Source: Diphasiastrum complanatum (taxonomy: Eukaryota > Streptophyta > Lycopodiopsida > Lycopodiales > Lycopodiaceae). Taken from it: DNA of 64,000 bases. How positions within the stretch are numbered: position 1 is the stretch's first letter; every line of letters begins with the position of its first letter. Position numbers and translations under genes: made by a program. The notes under the pieces were generated by a model. It saw only the letters and a program-made list of their open reading frames with translations, made no database searches and was not told where the DNA came from. Where the stretch lies: NCBI GenBank assembly GCA_029204225.1, contig CM055099.1, forward strand, positions 45,821,193 through 45,885,192, given 5' to 3'. Shown here piece after piece: positions 25,366 through 36,903 of this stretch.

Positions 25366-26040
25366 CCCCCTAATTTGAATCCATGATTGCTTTGACCTTC
25401 AAACTTTGTTCTGCACAAAATTTCTCATGTGCATCCAAGCTTAACACTTTAGTAAAAATATTCGTTGTCATATCTTGCGTTCAACAATACTGCAAGTCAA
25501 CCTCTTTGTCCAATGTTAAGAATTTTGCTTCTGAGATAGTGATACTTAATTTCAATGTGCTTACTCCTAGAATGAGATCTAGGGTTGGCTGATAAAGCAA
25601 TGGCACTTTGATTATCACAAAATAGAATTGTCGGAACATATTGATTCAGACTGATATCTAAAAGTAAGTTTGAGAGACTGATATATGAAAGTAAGTTTCT
25701 CAACCATATTGCTTCCTTTGTAGCTTGAGAGGTTGTGATATACTCTGATTCAGTGGAAGATAGAGCTATCGAAGTTTGCTTGTGACTATTTCATGAAATA
25801 GGACCATTGTTGAGGAAGAACGTAAATTTTGAAGTGGATTTATGAGTTTCTACATCTTCTACCCAACTTGCATCTGAAAAACCACTCTCTATAACAAACG
25901 CAAAAGTCCATAGTAGCTCAAAGATATCTCATGACTCTGATAAGAGCCTTCCAATGTGTTATACCAGGATTGGTCATATATTGACTCAAGGAACTGACTG
26001 CAAAAGCTATGTCTGGTCTGGTATAGATCATCACGTACAT
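25366..26040 (-). pseudogene. Element B RNase H and end of reverse transcriptase
   Basis: Minus-strand frames give the reverse-transcriptase tail ([25 protein letters not shown]) at about 25920-26035 and RNase H words (ILFCDNQSAIALSANP, SKHIEIKYHYLRSKI) at 25497-25703. RNase H would remove template RNA during reverse transcription. The frame is interrupted by stops. The upstream half of the reverse transcriptase lies beyond element C, at 35286 onward. 26036-26040 (tacat) is one copy of the target duplication of C. Confidence 0.78.
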
Positions 26041-26880
26041 TGATGAAAAGGGGTGATGTAACCCGTCCACGGCAGGGCTCCGACCCGACTGCCTGGTGAT
26101 GGCAATCGTGTTCAGAGATCACTGTTGTGGAATGAAAGGCCGGATGGAGCCGACTTAACAAGAGTAGCTACTGCTTCTCTCTACGGTTTAATTCTCTTCC
26201 AGGCGTAAGATTTGCTACTACAGATCTGTTGCAAACATATAAACAATAGATAATGTTGAATAAAACAACAGCGGGAATTTATCTACTGATAGCATGCATT
26301 CAAATATTACAGATCATACACATCACTGAACAGACCATTGAGAAAATTGCTTCTATATCAGAACTCAATTTACATTACAATTCTTGAGTGCTGTCTGTTT
26401 CCCAGATCAGCGTGTTGGCATGAGAGAGATGTTCTCTTCTCGCGAATAGTATGAATAATCTGTAAACTCGCTCTGGAGCTATCTCAGACTGTCTGCCTGT
26501 ATTTAGTCCGTGATTGTGTGTGTCTTCATCTACATATTCAGCATCCTTCATTAATCTCTTTATGTGATCAATTCAGGGGACTAATTAAGTTAGAAGATCT
26601 AATCAAAAGAAATGCATTCAGTTTTCTGTCATTGTCCTCTCTGTGAATCATCTGCCTTCTGCCCGTTGCACTTGTGCCTTCACGCTGTAGGCCTTCGCTT
26701 TTGCTTAAAGACCCTTTCAAGTTAAGGGTAGTACATTTGCTTTTCAAGGGCACCTTCAATTTTTTCCCAAAAAAGGAGAAAAACAAGAAAAACGCGAAGG
26801 TAGAGATCTGAAAATGATTTTAAGGCATTCTAAGGACAGTGTCGCTTTTTCTCGAAAGGCGAAAAACACGACAATATGGC
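26041..26880 (-). repeat. 3' LTR-like end of element C
   Basis: Non-coding sequence between the end of integrase homology (about 26890) and the target duplication. The inner part (about 26815-26880) resembles 35070-35140, the surviving 5' end of C, at roughly two-thirds identity by eye. The inner boundary is uncertain because the element lost its reverse transcriptase and polypurine tract there. Confidence 0.5.
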
Positions 26881-26889
26881 AGAAATCTT

Positions 26890-27712
26890 TTCTAGGCTCT
26901 GGTCAAGAGTTCGTAGCCCACTGGATCTCCGTCGTCCATTGTCTTTGACTCATCAAATCTGATGTCTCTAACAATCTTGATCTGTCTGCTGTCAGGCATG
27001 TAGATCCTGTAGTATGATGAATGAACATCATATCCTATGAGGAATCCCTACTCCACCTTTTCATACAGCTTCTTTCTTTTGTGATCTAGAATGTGGGCGT
27101 ATGCAATGCATCCAAAAATGCGCACATGTGTCAAACTTGGTTTGTTGCCCCACCAAACCTCGTGTGGTGTGGTATGTGTAATGCTGGATCTACCGATCTT
27201 GTTCTGCAAATAGTTGGCTGTAGCTATTGCTTTATCCCATAAGAATTTGGATGCCTTTGAATAGGCCATCATGGATCTCGCAGCTTCCATGAGAGTCCGA
27301 TTTCTCCTCTTTGCCACACCATTGTGTTGTGGTGTGGTGTGTAGGCTGTAGTCTTCAAGTGAAGTATGCCTCTGCTAGTGCAAAACTCGGCAAAGCGTTT
27401 GGAGACATATTCTCCTCCTCTGTCTGTTCTCAGCTGCTTCACCTTCTTATCAGTCCATTTCTCAGCCCAATTCACAAACTTTGTGAGTTTATCCAGGGCC
27501 TCCAATTTGTTGTGGATAAAATACTTGGTTGCAAACTTGCTGAAATCGTCAATGAAAGTGATGTAGTATTTTGAAAATCCTAGGGAGACCACATCAAACG
27601 GTCCACAGATGTCAAAGTGTACCAGTTCCAAGAGTTCTTTTGTTATGAAAGAGTCGTTGGTGAATGGTATACGTGACATCTTGCCTTTGTTATAGGCATC
27701 ACAGGGCTTCAA
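26890..27712 (-). pseudogene. Element C integrase
   Basis: The 27269-27712 frame carries the integrase catalytic core: LVHFDICGPF (Asp), FIDDFSKFATKY, LRTDRGGEYVSKRF (second Asp) and the following helix. A frame break near 27310 leads to the C-terminal part RNRTLMEAARSMMAYSK, WDKAIATANYLQNK and FGCIAYAHILDHKRKKL, continuing to about 26890 after a stop near 27048. The N-terminal zinc-binding part is degraded. Without reverse transcriptase downstream, the element is non-autonomous. Confidence 0.8.
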
Positions 27713-28023
27713 GCATGCTGTTTGATGTTGATGCCAGTGAAAGCTCCGCTCCGACTAGCGTTGTATAGAGCGACTATATTCATGCAATACAGCCTCCTGT
27801 GCCATGTAATATCCATCGATTCGTTGATCTGGTGAGTTTGTTCAAAAGGTACCGGATCCTGAGATGATACAGGTTCCCCTTTTGCTTTCCTGTTGTGACA
27901 AGATGAGGGGTTGCAGCTTCAACCACTTCACAGGTATCGCCTTCAAAAGTGACTCTCAGTCCTGCATCTACATCTTAGCAACAGATAGTAGGTCCTTCTG
28001 AAGAGTGGGCATGTACAGAGTGT
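27713..28023 (-). pseudogene. Element C, degraded protease-integrase linker
   Basis: Sequence between the recognisable protease and integrase frames. Occasional copia-like residues appear in all three minus frames but there is no continuous frame. Confidence 0.45.
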
Positions 28024-29085
28024 CTAAAGCCTTCTGTCTCTTCCTTTGGTGTTGCTGACTTTGTGTTTGGAACCATCTCCCAAGATTATGTATCTGGAGG
28101 ATTCTGATTCTTGATAATCAGTGATCATGTGCCTCGTTGCCATGAAGTGTGACGTTGCACTTGAATCAATTATTATCTCTTGTGTATCTGAAGTTGATGT
28201 CGCACAAACATCATCACACAAGCTATTGGGTTCTTGCCGTTGTTGGCTCTGTCTTCGGCCATCTTGGAGGACTCTGGTTCCTCCACATAGGACAAGCTAC
28301 TAGCGCTCTCCTGTCTGCTCTGAGCTTTCTTGTTTCTGGGATTCTGGTTGCAGTCAACGGCTGTGTGACCCTTCTTGTGACAGTGGATGCACTCTATCTT
28401 TGGATTGAGCCAGCACTTATCAACAGTGTGGCCTTCTCGTGTGCATCTCGTGCAGGTCTTCTTCTCACCGTTCTGTTGTCTCGATTTATTTCTGCTCTTC
28501 CAATTGCTTTCTTTCGCTCCCTATGACTGCTGCTTTCGATCTTGTCTTTGGTTTGACTTCCTCTTAGGCTTGAAATTCTTCTTCTGCTTCTCTTTGTTGC
28601 TATAGAGAGCTTGATCAGAGCTATCCTTGTCATCAAGGTATTCACCGATTTCCACCTCTTCTTTGATCTCGATTATAGCCTTCTCAAGGGTCATCTGTGG
28701 ATCTTTAGCAAGTAGTGTTCGGGTCATTTGAAACAATCTTGGTAGAGCTCTTAGCAGGTATGGGCTGCTTCTCTGCTGAGACTGCATTCTCTTCTCCAAA
28801 GTTGTGTAGTGAGAGGAACAGGTCCTTCATTCTTCTGATGAAGGAGGTGAGGTCTTTACCATCCCATCTGAGATTGGTCAGTCAATCTTCAAGAAGCATA
28901 ATTTGGCTTTGTGATTTGGTTTGAAATTTGGTCAGCAAAGCATCCCACGTTTCTCTTGCTTTGGAGAGTGTGGCTAGATCAAGTGTCAATTTGTCTTCGA
29001 TGGAGGAGGATAGGACGGCTACTGCCTTGTCGTTCTTCTCTCTCCATTCTCGTAGCTCTTTGCCAGTGGTTGTGGGCATCTCTTC
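28024..29085 (-). pseudogene. Element C gag (two zinc knuckles) and protease
   Basis: From high to low coordinates: gag alpha-helical part (ELREWREKNDKAVAVLSSSI, ARETWDALLTKF), a charged linker, then two tandem CX2CX4HX4C knuckles (CTRCTREGHTVDKC and CIHCHKKGHTAVDC, about 28340-28460). The protease start is IIIDSSATSHFM, where the usual DSGA is DSSA. Frameshifts separate the blocks. The gag N-terminus is cut off at 29085 by insertion of element A. Two knuckles distinguish C from A, D and G, which show one each. Confidence 0.75.
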
Positions 29086-29815
29086 TGTGAAGTTTTTAGC
29101 ACGTGTAAACTTCACCACACACCCTACAGGATCTTCCTGAGGTGTTGTGATTGCACAAGATTGATCAAAGAACAGTATGCTTGAAAAATCTAAGGCAAAA
29201 GCACAATGGCATACATCTAATGAAAAAATCTAACTCTTCACTATGAGAAATGAATGTCAAAAATGATTCTAAGTGTTCAGTATGGGAAAAAGAGGCTGCT
29301 CTCGAGTAGAGAGAAAAAATCATACATAGAAAACTCGAGTAGAGAGAGAATGAGTCCAAAACACCAAAATCTCAATATTCACAATATGGCAAAACATGCC
29401 TAGCTTTCCCTACATGAGAGAGACTCGAATTCCTATAGTGGAGTTGCATGGAAAGTCCACTTAACTAAACTAATTCACCTACCAGAGATCCACATGTGTA
29501 ACTGCATGCATGTATGGTGCATGTACTGCATGTCAACTCATAAAATTGCCTAGACATGTGTAGATCATAGAAACTACTTTGCATGTTGCATGCACTGATT
29601 GCATGTGGCTTGCATGCATACAGTAAGACTTTGCATGCTATCAAAACATCTGCATGTCATCATAATTGAGCCTATCTAACTCAAATCCAAGCTACACTAG
29701 AAGGATATGTGCTCAATTCACACTCCTTATATGTACAACATGAAATCTAGTGGAAATTATCATGGACATGACCCCAAACTCGAGATAGGAAGATAATATT
29801 TTAATAATCTTCACA
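29086..29815 (-). repeat. 3' LTR of element A
   Basis: 730 bp, sense start TGTGAAGATT and sense end AAACTTCACA, preceded on the sense side by a purine tract. Contains several gcatgc-rich words (29500-29650) and gtagagagaga repeats (29300-29350). Matches 34577-35051 closely over the shared 475 bp. Confidence 0.88.
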
Positions 29816-31282
29816 CTCCTCCTTAAAGTTTATGTTCCTATCAACATAGATTTTGAAATTAGGCCAAGGTTAGACCTCATCTAGAAAGACATTCTTGAGT
29901 AGAGGCTTGGTGAGAAGATCTGCAACACAATCTGAAGATGAAACATGCTCCAATGAGATCTCTCTTCCAATGACTTTTTCTCTTACAAAATGATGAGCCA
30001 CTTCAATATGCTTGCTCCTTGCATGAAAGACTGGAATATTTGCAAGAGCTTGAGCAGAAATGTTATCATTCTTGATAATTGGTAAATCTTCATTTGCATA
30101 ACACTTAGGCTCCAAAAGTAGCCTTTTGATCCATAAAACCTCCTTTGTTGTGGTTGTAAGAGATTTGTATTCAGCTTCACAGGATGATAAGGAAATAGTT
30201 GTCTGCTTCTTTGACAGCCAAGAAACCAAATTTCCTCCAAGAAATATAGTGTAAGCACTTGTGGATTTCCTATCCAACCTGTATTTTAAAAAATTTGAAT
30301 ATGAAAAAGCAATCAAAGTTAGATCTTATCCTTCATAGTATAGTCCATAATCCAAGGTAGAAAATATATACCTAAAATCTCTTTTAGCCAACTTCCAATG
30401 ATATAACTTTGGATCCTGCATGTGTTGACTTAGCTTATGAACACAAAAGCTTAGATCAAGCCTAGTCATTGTTAACCAAATAAGTGAACCAATAAGACTC
30501 CTATAAAGAGTGATGTCCTCAAAAGATTTTTCATCATCTTTACTAGGAACTTTTACAGTGTGCTCCATAGGTGTATCTATGCCTTTACAGTTCTCCATAT
30601 GAAATTTCCTGAGCATGAAAAGTGCATATCTACTTTGGCTTATATATGCATGACATTTCCAAAAATCTATTTCAAGGCCTAGAATATAGTGAAGGACTCC
30701 TAAGTCCTGAATTTTAAACTCAGTACCAAGTGCATGCTTAGTTTCTTCAACTAACTTCTCACTGTTTCCACAAAGAATGATATCATCTACATAGATGAGA
30801 AGAATAATTACAAAGTTATCTACAAACTTATAATAGAGAGAAGGGTCATATTCACTTAGACAAAATCCGAGTGATATGAGATGAGAATTGAGCCTTGCAT
30901 ACCAAGACCTTGGTGATTGTTTCAATCCATACAGACTTTTGAACAAAAGACAAACTTTTGATTCATCACCTTGCTTCACAAAACCTGGAGGTTGCTCTAT
31001 ATAAATCTCCTCCTCAAGGTAACCATTGAGAAATGCATTAGAAACATCAAATTGGCACATACTCCATTTGTGAAAACATGCAAGAGAGATGAGTATTCAA
31101 ATTGTTACCATCTTTGCAATTGGTGCAAAGGTATCTTCATAATCAAAACCTTTAATCTGAGAGTAGCCTTTAGCACAAAGTCTTGCTTTATACTTATTGA
31201 TAGATCCATCATGATTATACTTGATTTTGAATACCCACTTACATCCAATCACATGCATGTTGTTTGGTGGCTCCACAAGCTC
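29816..31282 (-). pseudogene. Element A reverse transcriptase and RNase H
   Basis: The reverse-transcriptase frame (30326-31060, continuing upstream in another frame to about 31280) contains FDVSNAFLNGYLEEEIYI, LYGLKQSPRSWY, the catalytic LIYVDDIIL (YVDD) and LHYILGLEIDF. RNase H (29870-30316) shows DRKSTSAYTIFLGGNLVSWL, LSSCEAEYKSL, HARSKHIEVAHHFVRE and CVADLLTKPL. Catalytic boxes are intact, but stops separate the RT N-terminus from the rest and the RT from RNase H. Together these would copy element RNA into DNA within virus-like particles. Confidence 0.88.
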
Positions 31283-32460
31283 TTATGTGCTATTTGACAT
31301 CAAGGCTTCAAATTCTTGGGTCATTGCTTCAACCCACTCCTTGGATTGAAGAGCTTCTTGGACATCCTTAGGCTCTTCATCTGATATAAAAAGTGCATGA
31401 TAGGAAGTTTCACCTTCCACTTGCCTTCCTTCTTCATCATATGTGAGCCTCCTTGGCTCAGATATTGCTCGTGTAGATCTTCTTGGTGTGATAGCTTGAA
31501 TCTGCTCCTCCTCAAGCCTCGGCCTCACCTCTTCTTCAACAACATCAAGATTGATGATTGATCTTGCATGAGTCTCTTTGATCTGAACATCATCCAAGTT
31601 AAATTTCTGATCTTCATGGAAGACCACATCTCTACTAACAACATTTTTGTCAGTAGAGGGCAAATAAATCTTGTACGCTTTTTTAGTAGATGCATAACCT
31701 ACAAAAATTCCTTTTACTGCACTAGGATCTTCCTCTTTCCTAGTTTCTATAGGTACATGCACAAAGCATACACAGCCAAAAATCCTAAGATGATCTACCT
31801 TAGGCTTTTTCTTATACAACATCTCAAATGGTGTCTTTTCTCCTATTGCAAGATTTGGAAGCCTATTACAAAGATAGTTTGCACATACAACTGCCTCTCC
31901 CCAAAATTCTTTAGGCAAAGAAGCTTCCAGCCTAATGGCTTTTGCACATTCACACAAAGTTCTATTTTTTTCTCAGCAACTCCATTTTGCTGAGGAGTAT
32001 ATGAACAAGAGAACTCTCTTTAAATACACTCACTCTCACAAAAGTCTTTAAACTCATTGGAAGTGTATTCCCCTCCACTATCACTTCTTAAAGCTTTTAT
32101 CTTGAAAGGAAACTGCTTCTCTACATAAGCTTTAAAAGTAAGAAAAACATCATAAACCATGGCTTTATAAGACAACATATAGATCCAAGAATGTCTTGTA
32201 TAATCATCTACAAAAGAGACAAAGCAGTTGGCTCCTCCTTTGCTCTTAGTTGATGAGAAATAAAAATCTGAGTGTACAAGTTCAAATGGTTGCTTTGTCT
32301 TGATACATGATCTAGGAAAAGGCCTTATGTGTGACTTTGCCAACACACAAGCTTCACAAGGTAGAAGCTCCTTTGATAGTGTCTTTGGTAGACCAACAGC
32401 TTTTCCTTCTTTGACCATAGATTGCATGGCTTTGAAATTGGAATGACCCAATCTCTTATG
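31283..32460 (-). pseudogene. Element A integrase
   Basis: Zinc-binding region (LGH start lost, CEACVLAKSH present), catalytic core (LVHSDFYFSS, FVSFVDDYTRHSWIYML, LRSDSGGEYTSNEF) and C-terminal part (KEFWGEAVVCANYLCNRLP, FGCVCFVHVP, VKGIFVGYASTKKAYKIY). Frames change near 31960-32030, within the segment that holds the last acidic residue. Followed directly by the start of reverse transcriptase. Confidence 0.85.
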
Positions 32461-32572
32461 CCACAGATCCTCCTGTAGGACCTTGGTCTCTTAAGCAACA
32501 TCTGAAATGTTAGCACTCTCCCTAGAATCTAGTTTGTACAACTTACCAATTCTAGATCCTCTAGCAATAACT

Positions 32573-33802
32573 TCATTTTCTCTTGAGATTATACACTTGA
32601 AACTTGACATCCAATCCACTATCAAACAACTGTCCTACACTAATGAGATTCTTAGTCAATTTAGGTACATACAGTACATCATGTAAGCAAAAAGATTCTG
32701 ATGATGATGCATGTAATGGAATGCTACCTATTCCTTCTATCATACACTCTACATCATTAGCAATATAGATTGACCTTTTTGCACCTAGATATGGCATGAG
32801 ATTAGTGAGAGAGTTCCTAGAACTAGACATGTGAGAACTAGCCCCACTATCTATCCACCAGGCTTCTTCATTCTTAAAAGGAAAAGATGTTAAAGTAGAC
32901 ATCATTAATAAATCCTCTCTTTCACTCTCTACACCCTCACACTCATCCTCATTAGTAAGGTTAGCTTACTTAGATTGGTTCTTCTTCTTGAAACAGTTTG
33001 ATGCATAATGTCCTTTCTTTCCACAGAAAAAACACTTGATCTTTGACAGCTTCTTCTTGCCATTGGATGTTGGACCTTGTGAGGACTAATCCTCACCACC
33101 TTCTTTGGCTTTGTCCTTCTTGAAGTGTTGTTGTCCTTTGCCCTTGCCTCTTGACTTGTCTCTGATGAAGAGTGCTTTGTCATCTCCACCATCTTTCAAT
33201 GAAAGTCTGTTGATCCTCAGCATCTTGTTCTCTTGCCTGCTTTCTTCAGCAATGAGAACACCTTGCAATGTCTCCAAGGATGGAAGATCCTCTCTAACAG
33301 CATAAGTCTGCACAATATTGTCATACTCATCTCTAAGTCCATTTAGGACTACTTGAACAAGGTCAGTGTTCTTAAGAGCATCACTTATACCAGCTAACTC
33401 TTGATGAAGATCCTTAACTCTCATGACATATGATAAAGCACTCTCATCTACTCTCTGATAACTTAGAAATATTTGATTTCTAAGTGTAAGCAATCTAGAA
33501 GTATTTTTGATTTCATAGATTGTTTTTAGAGTATCCCAAGCTTCCTTGGCAGTGGTGCATGTACTGATCTCTCTTAACACTTCATTGGTAACATTCATTT
33601 TTATAAAATAAAGGGCAATTCTGGTTCTTTTGTGGAATGCTGCAGCTTCATTGGGTGCAGCAGGTTCTTCTTCAGCTCCACTTACAATATCCATTACATT
33701 CTGTAGAATCAACAATGATTCCATTCTGATCTTCCACATTGCATAATTGGAAGATGTTAATCTCTCACTATGCTCTAAGAAATGTGAACCAGATGAAGAC
33801 AT
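32573..33802 (-). pseudogene. Element A gag and protease
   Basis: Gag (33086-33802) starts MSSSGSHFLEHSERLTSS with the copia gag motif YAMWKIRMESLL. A stop near 33090 precedes the single zinc knuckle (FFCGKKGHYASNC, about 33010-33050) in another frame. The protease frame (32573-32905) has AWWIDSGASSHMS and ends at FQVYNLKRK. The gag start ATG lies at 33800-33802. Its similarity in wording to element E suggests the same family. Confidence 0.85.
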
Positions 33803-34576
33803 CTTCTTGGTGAGAAATTCTAGTATTGATAAAAATGGAATTGAAAGGATGTTGCTTGCTATCTCAATCTAGGATCTAACACAGATGTTGATCCACCCTA
33901 TGAAATCTAGCAACAGATGTGAGAACAAATTCTCAATACAGAAAATCAATCTATCTTGAATTTGGATCTTGCTTCAGTCACAAAAGAAGAAGCACATGCA
34001 AGCAAGAAATCTATCTCTCCCACGAGTTTCAATGTACTGATCAACTCTCTAGGGACTTACTTTCAACTAAAACACAGTAATATATGTGAAATGAAAAGTC
34101 TAAGATTTTAGAACACTCACTTCTATCCAATCCTACTTGATTGACAGTGAAAATTGATGAAAACTTGTGAAAAAGACAGATGTGTGCTCACTTTGGCATA
34201 TCCCACGAGTTGAGTACCCTCTCAAGCTCTATGATTGCCTAAAAATCTTCTAAAAACTAATCAAATTGATTTAGAAACAAGAGCAACACATTCTACTCTC
34301 CAATACCTATCCAACAAGCTATAGAACATCAAATTTGGATCATTCCTTGAGAAGTAGCACTCATTAATGAGGGCTGATTTCACACTTGTGAGCTTTATGT
34401 CCGTACAGAGCTCCGTTGGATCAGATCAGCCTTGATTTGATCCACTTATGATCCACAAATTGCTTGTTTCTCAGCGAGTTTGAATCCTTCTCCAAAATTC
34501 GAGTTCCTGCAAGCAAAACCACTAATGATCTGATGTATACACCCTCACCTCTTCAAAGCATGAAGCTCTGATACCA
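33803..34576 (-). other. Leader and primer-binding site of element A
   Basis: Non-coding leader of about 770 bp. The primer-binding site tggtatcagagctt (minus) occupies 34563-34576 directly inside the LTR. A degenerate palindrome CACACTTGTG followed by gtccgtacag occurs near 34381-34405. Confidence 0.75.
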
Positions 34577-35051
34577 TGTGAAGTTTTTAGCACGTGTGAA
34601 CTTCACCACACACCCTACAAGATCTTACTGAGGTGTTGTGATTGCACAAGATTGATCAAAGAACAGTATGCTTGAAAAATCTAAGGCAAGAACACAATGG
34701 CATACATCTGATGAGAAAATCTAACTCTTCACTATGAGAAATGAATGTCAGAAATAATCCTAAGTGTTCGGTATGGGAAAAAGAGGCTGCTCTCAGATAG
34801 AGAGAGAAAATCATACATAGAAAACTCAAGTAGAGAGAGAATGAGTCCAAAACACCAAAATCTCAATACTCACAATATGGCAAAACATGCCCAGCTTTCC
34901 CTACATGAGAGAGACTCGAATTCCTACAGTGGAGTTGCATGGAAAGTCCACTTAACTGAACTAATTCACCTACCAGAGATCCACATGTGTAACTGCATGC
35001 ATGTATGGTGCATGTACTGCATGTCAACTCATAAAATTGCCTAGACATGTG
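34577..35051 (-). repeat. 5' LTR of element A, truncated
   Basis: 475 bp matching the 3' end of the LTR at 29086. The match ends within ctagacatgtg; about 254 bp of the sense-strand start (U3) is missing, which removes the normal promoter end. Confidence 0.85.
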
Positions 35052-35280
35052 TTTCTAAGGGTCTAAACCTTTCTAAGGCATTTTAGGGAGAGTGTCTCCT
35101 TTTCTGCAAAAATGTGAAAAATGTGACAGTGTTTTAGACCTAGGAATAAATTTTCCTCATGACCCAAAAATGCAAACTGTGTGAAACATAGTTCAAAATG
35201 CACAATCGCTAAAAACACCAAAGGAAAAAACTAAGGAAAAACGCTAACGCTTTGAAAGATAGAAACTAATAGTTTCTTCA
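35052..35280 (-). repeat. Surviving 5' end of element C
   Basis: Sense start TGAAGAAACTATTAG at 35280 beside the tacat duplication. The remaining 229 bp is non-coding, with part resembling 26815-26880. Directly abuts the truncated LTR of element A. Confidence 0.55.
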
Positions 35281-35285
35281 TACAT

Positions 35286-36600
35286 AAGAGATTCTATTAT
35301 CGAATGATAAGGATATTCACGCATTTGCTCCTTCTCTTTGATTGTTCAGGGACACTGGTCCTTCGACATCTTGGGTCTTGAATCCATTGGTGAGAGAGAT
35401 AATTTGCAATTCATCAAATTATATCTGATTAAGACATTGTGAATTTATTTTTGCTAAGTAATATAAATCAATTTCTGCTTTCTATCTCTTGGGATTTTAA
35501 TACCTAGACAGTAATGAGCTTTGTTCAGATCGGTCATGTCGAACTCGAAAGATAGCATTGTCTTAGCTTCTTTTATCAGATCGATACTGTTGCTGAAAAG
35601 CAATGTGTCGTCCACATACAAAGTGAATATGATAAGGGAATGCTGCACTGACTTTTCAAAATTAAAGAGCTTGGTGTGTAGCCGTGATCAATAAGGAAAG
35701 TATTGATCCTTTGAAACCATGCTCAAGCAGATTGCTTCAAGCCATAAAGTGCTTTTTGGAGTTTACACAGATGATTGTGTTTACCTTCGATTTTGTAACC
35801 TTCAGGTTGCACCATGTAAATGTCCTCTTTAATAAGCCATTAAGATATGTTGTCTGTATATCCGTTTAATGTATTTCCAAATCAGTTGCAACAGCAAATG
35901 ACAATAGAAGTCTGATAGAATAATGTTTAACTACTGGACTAAAGGTCTTAGTGTAGTCGACATTCTATACCTAAGAGAGAATCCTCTGGCTACGAGTCGA
36001 GCCTTTCTTCGATCAATACTTCCATCTGCCTTGTACTTGATTTTAAATAACCATTTGCAATCAACTACATTTCTACTAGCAGGTAATTTGATGATTGTTC
36101 AAGTCTAATTCTTGATAAGAGATGAATATTCTTTATCCATATCTTCTTTCCAGAGATCGAAATCGGGCTGACTGAGTGCCTCTTTGACAGTCGTCGGCTC
36201 ATGAACAAGGTAAGCTGTAGAGTCATCGATTTTCTTGTTAGGTGGTCTGCTGACTCTTGTCGATCTTCTAGGTGATGATCAAAGTTGATAATCTTCATCA
36301 TGCTGTAGTTGCAGAACTGCAACATCATCATCTTCAAATTCGCTATTGATAAGTTGCTCGTCGGGAGTAGACAAGCTTGGACCCTCAAAAGGAATAGTTG
36401 ACTTTGGAAGTAAAGAGTTCAATATTTCAGGAGAGCCCAATAGTTCAGCTATATGAGCTTGGCCCTTACCTTTGAGGTCAATAAACTGATCATATTTGAT
36501 ACTCTAGAAGTCAACCTTCTTCCTGAGATCATGCGGAGTTTGGGCATACATCTTTTTCTTTGACTGTAGATTTGATAACTGTTCTTGACTTTGAGTCGGT
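35286..36600 (-). pseudogene. Element B integrase tail and reverse transcriptase (first part)
   Basis: High to low: integrase C-terminal words (MYAQTPHDLRKK) at about 36520-36550, a linker with SSPRRSTRVSRPP, the RT start (VVDCKWLFKIKYKADGSIDR) near 36000-36060, then the catalytic LYVDDTLLFSNS at 35590-35640 and NKAHYCLGIKI. The frame runs, with stops, to the tacat duplication, where element C interrupts. The connection to the second part at 26035 is precise. Confidence 0.78.
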
Positions 36601-36903
36601 TTTTGATGTCTCATACTTCTTTCGAAGTTTAAGCTTCAGCTATGTGGCCAATCTGAGTGTCTGATATATTGAGAATAATAAGCGCGAAAGCTTTACCAAC
36701 CTTCGACTTCCATTTTGAGTTGGTTGTGTCATCTTCAAGCTTTTCTTTCGTACCTGTGACAACATCCCACAACTCATTGGTGATTGGCGATTAACAAGGT
36801 CTTCATCTTAAATTTTCACAAGTAGTAATTGGATCCATTCAGCTTACCCTGATATAACAGATCGCTCTGATATCATGAAGATACGCTCTGATATTAAATA
36901 TTA
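36601..36903 (-). pseudogene. Element B gag N-terminal fragment
   Basis: Minus-strand words ITNELWDVVTGTKEK and KAFALIILNISDTQIGHI followed by TSKEV match the first third of a copia gag. Homology then jumps to the integrase tail at about 36600, so zinc knuckle, protease and most of integrase are missing from B. Confidence 0.6.

Larger units (their letters stand above)
29086..35051 (-). mobile_element. Copia element A, innermost of the nest
   Basis: Nearly complete: 5' LTR piece (34577-35051), primer-binding site (34563-34576), gag, protease, integrase, reverse transcriptase, RNase H, polypurine tract (aaggaggag, near 29816-29824) and a full 3' LTR (29086-29815). It lies in element C's gag. 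The left flank is tcttc; the expected duplicate on the right is lost because the 5' LTR ends abruptly at 35051. Several frameshifts and stops make it inactive. Confidence 0.88.
26041..35280 (-). mobile_element. Copia element C, inserted in element B
   Basis: Sense start TGAAGAAAC at 35280, sense end TTTTCATCA at 26041, flanked by an exact 5-bp duplication tacat (26036-26040 and 35281-35285) at a point where B's reverse transcriptase becomes continuous. It carries gag with two zinc knuckles, a protease remnant and integrase, then passes straight into LTR-like sequence; reverse transcriptase and RNase H are missing. Element A is inserted in its gag. The 5' end is reduced to 229 bp (35052-35280), apparently by the deletion that also truncated A's 5' LTR. 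Confidence 0.72.

Noticed and set aside
26041-35280. Treating B and C as one element
   Set aside because: They carry different gag sequences, and tacat duplication plus B's frame continuity show that C is an insertion.
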